Positions 6,491 through 7,686 of a stretch of DNA of 7,686 bases are shown here, one piece after another; position 1 is the first letter of the stretch, and the number at the start of each line of letters is the position of its first letter. Location of the stretch: contig CAKUDW010000085.1 of assembly GCA_934645275.1 (NCBI GenBank), positions 1 to 7,686 of the forward strand, written 5' to 3'. The position numbers and the translations under genes are program-made. The notes beneath the pieces are model-generated. The model ran no database searches. It worked only from the letters and a program-made list of their open reading frames with translations, and had not been told where the DNA came from. This DNA is from an uncultured Clostridia bacterium. GTDB taxonomy: Bacteria; Bacillota_A; Clostridia; Christensenellales; Aristaeellaceae.

Positions 6491-7686
6491 ATTGCTTTAT
6501 CACCTCGTTCAGTGTGTCGATTGCGCGTTGGCTCATGCGCTCGTATCGGTTCCTCTTACCGCGAATTCGCTCGTTCAGTGGGCTGAGGATGCCAAAGTTA
6601 GCGTTCATCGGCTGGAAGTTCGCAGTAGGCGTGCTCACGTGTTGAGCAAGCGCACCCAGCACTGTTTTGTCGGTAAAGTCTGGCTCGGGCTTGCCCTGAA
6701 GCGCACAGTACAGCCCGATGGCGGCAGTCATGCCGCTGGCAGTGGACTCCATATAGCCCTCTACGCCGGAAAGCTGTCCCGCAAAGCGCAGATAGGGGTT
6801 GACCTTGAGCGCGTAGTTTGCACCCAGCATTTCCGGGCCGTTCAGGTAAGTATTGCGGTGCATTACGCCGTAGCGTGCAAATTCGGCATGCTCCAGACCG
6901 GGAATCATGGAAAACACGCGCTTTTGCTCGCCCCATTTCAATCGCGTTTGGAAGCCGACCAGGTTGTACAGCGTACCCGCTTCATTTTCCTGGCGCAGCT
7001 GCACCACGGCATAGGGCTCGCGGCCGGTGCGCGGATCGGTGAGCCCTACCGGCTTCAGCGGGCCGAAGGCCAGCGTCTGCCGCCCGCGCGAAGCCAGGAT
7101 TTCTACGGCCAGACAACCCTCAAATACCAGCTTTTTCTCAAAATCGTGCAGCGGCGCCAGCTCCGCGCTCATCAGCGCGTCGTAAAAGGCGTTGTATTCT
7201 GTTTCATTCATCGGGCAGTTCAGATAGTCTGAGCCGCGACCGTAGCGTGATGCGCGAAATACCCGGCACATATCCAATGATTCTGCGGTGACGATTGGCG
7301 CGGCAGCATCGAAGAAGTGCAGCGCCTGCGCGCCCGGCAGGCGGGCTATGGCGTCCGTCAACGCAGGATCGGTCAGCGGACCAGTGGCGATGATCGCTGG
7401 TCCCTCTGGTATTTCGTCCACCACGCGGGTCTCAAAAGTGACCAGCGGGTGATTTTTGATCGTGTCGGTAATGCGCGCGGAGAACAGGTCACGATCTACG
7501 GCCAGCGCTCCGCCCGCAGGCACACGGCAAGCTTCCGCCGCAGAGAGCACCAGCCCGTCCAGCGTGCGCATTTCGGCCTTCAGAAGGCCCGAGGCGTTGG
7601 AGAGTTGTTCGGCTTTCAGCGAATTGGAGCATACCAGCTCCGCAAAGCTCGTGGACTTGTGGGCTGGGCTGAACTTTACCGGTTTC
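6480..7686 (-). CDS. trmFO: Methylenetetrahydrofolate-tRNA-(uracil-5-)-methyltransferase TrmFO; 5' end outside window
   Basis: The frame is open to the right edge, giving 401 visible residues. By comparison with the known catalytic Cys53 of the Bacillus enzyme, about 34 N-terminal residues, including the GxGxxG FAD-binding loop, lie beyond the window. The ATG at 7571 is internal, because clear family sequence ([10 protein letters not shown] at visible 14-23) lies upstream of it. TrmFO uses FAD and 5,10-methylenetetrahydrofolate to make 5-methyluridine at position 54 of tRNA. Both catalytic cysteines are present: C19 of the fragment in LVCSNS and C191 in FEGCLAVE. Their spacing of 172 is nearly that of the Bacillus pair (53 and 226). 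[11 protein letters not shown] and the C-terminal [22 protein letters not shown] segment are also typical. It is the first visible gene of the trmFO-hslV-hslU unit and overlaps hslV by 11 bases. Confidence 0.96.
   Translation of the reverse strand, partial: KPVKFSPAHKSTSFAELVCSNSLKAEQLSNASGLLKAEMRTLDGLVLSAAEACRVPAGGALAVDRDLFSARITDTIKNHPLVTFETRVVDEIPEGPAIIATGPLTDPALTDAIARLPGAQALHFFDAAAPIVTAESLDMCRVFRASRYGRGSDYLNCPMNETEYNAFYDALMSAELAPLHDFEKKLVFEGCLAVEILASRGRQTLAFGPLKPVGLTDPRTGREPYAVVQLRQENEAGTLYNLVGFQTRLKWGEQKRVFSMIPGLEHAEFARYGVMHRNTYLNGPEMLGANYALKVNPYLRFAGQLSGVEGYMESTASGMTAAIGLYCALQGKPEPDFTDKTVLGALAQHVSTPTANFQPMNANFGILSPLNERIRGKRNRYERMSQRAIDTLNEVIKQYEL

Noticed and set aside
6492..7232. A 246-codon plus-strand open frame opposite trmFO
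   Set aside because: It is antisense to a conserved trmFO frame and has no domain or supporting ribosome binding site.
7569..7571. ATG at 7571 as the start of trmFO
   Set aside because: Conserved TrmFO sequence including the catalytic LVCSNS motif is encoded upstream of it to the window edge, so the true start is outside the window.

Overview
The window reads as ordinary chromosome from a moderately high-GC Firmicute, probably a clostridial gut-type lineage. That placement is an inference. It rests on the trmFO-hslV-hslU order (a Firmicutes arrangement), strong AGGAGG-type ribosome binding sites, classical hairpin plus T-tract terminators, and a sugar-nucleotide transferase fused to a phosphomannomutase-like domain. 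I see no mobile element, tRNA, rRNA, CRISPR array or phage gene.

Layout. Bases 1-675 (+) hold the C-terminal part of an AMP-forming acyl-CoA ligase, closed by a strong terminator at 742-778. Everything from 1057 to the right edge is on the minus strand, so the two transcription units converge on 676-1056. That stretch has no credible gene but is packed with perfect hairpins. Reading leftwards on the minus strand from the right edge there are three units. (1) trmFO (5' end outside the window), hslV and hslU are tightly coupled: an 11-base overlap, then a 13-base gap, then a terminator at 4487-4537. (2) A 772-residue nucleotidyltransferase / left-handed beta-helix / phosphomannomutase-like fusion. 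(3) A stand-alone homocysteine S-methyltransferase domain protein with its own predicted promoter, which overlaps the end of the preceding gene and is followed by a perfect 14-base palindrome at the likely transcription start.

How the genes fit together. HslV and HslU form the two-part ATP-dependent protease ClpQY. TrmFO makes 5-methyluridine 54 in tRNA using methylene-tetrahydrofolate. In Bacillus-type genomes the cluster is topA-trmFO-xerC-hslV-hslU-codY. Here hslV directly follows trmFO and no codY follows hslU. The sugar-nucleotide enzyme probably supplies an activated sugar for envelope polysaccharide. The methyltransferase belongs to methionine/one-carbon metabolism and appears to be regulated separately.

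No clearly new multi-gene system is visible. The points most worth a second look are the structured 800-1044 block, the mutase-like domain that lacks its catalytic loops, and the promoter/palindrome in front of the methyltransferase gene.
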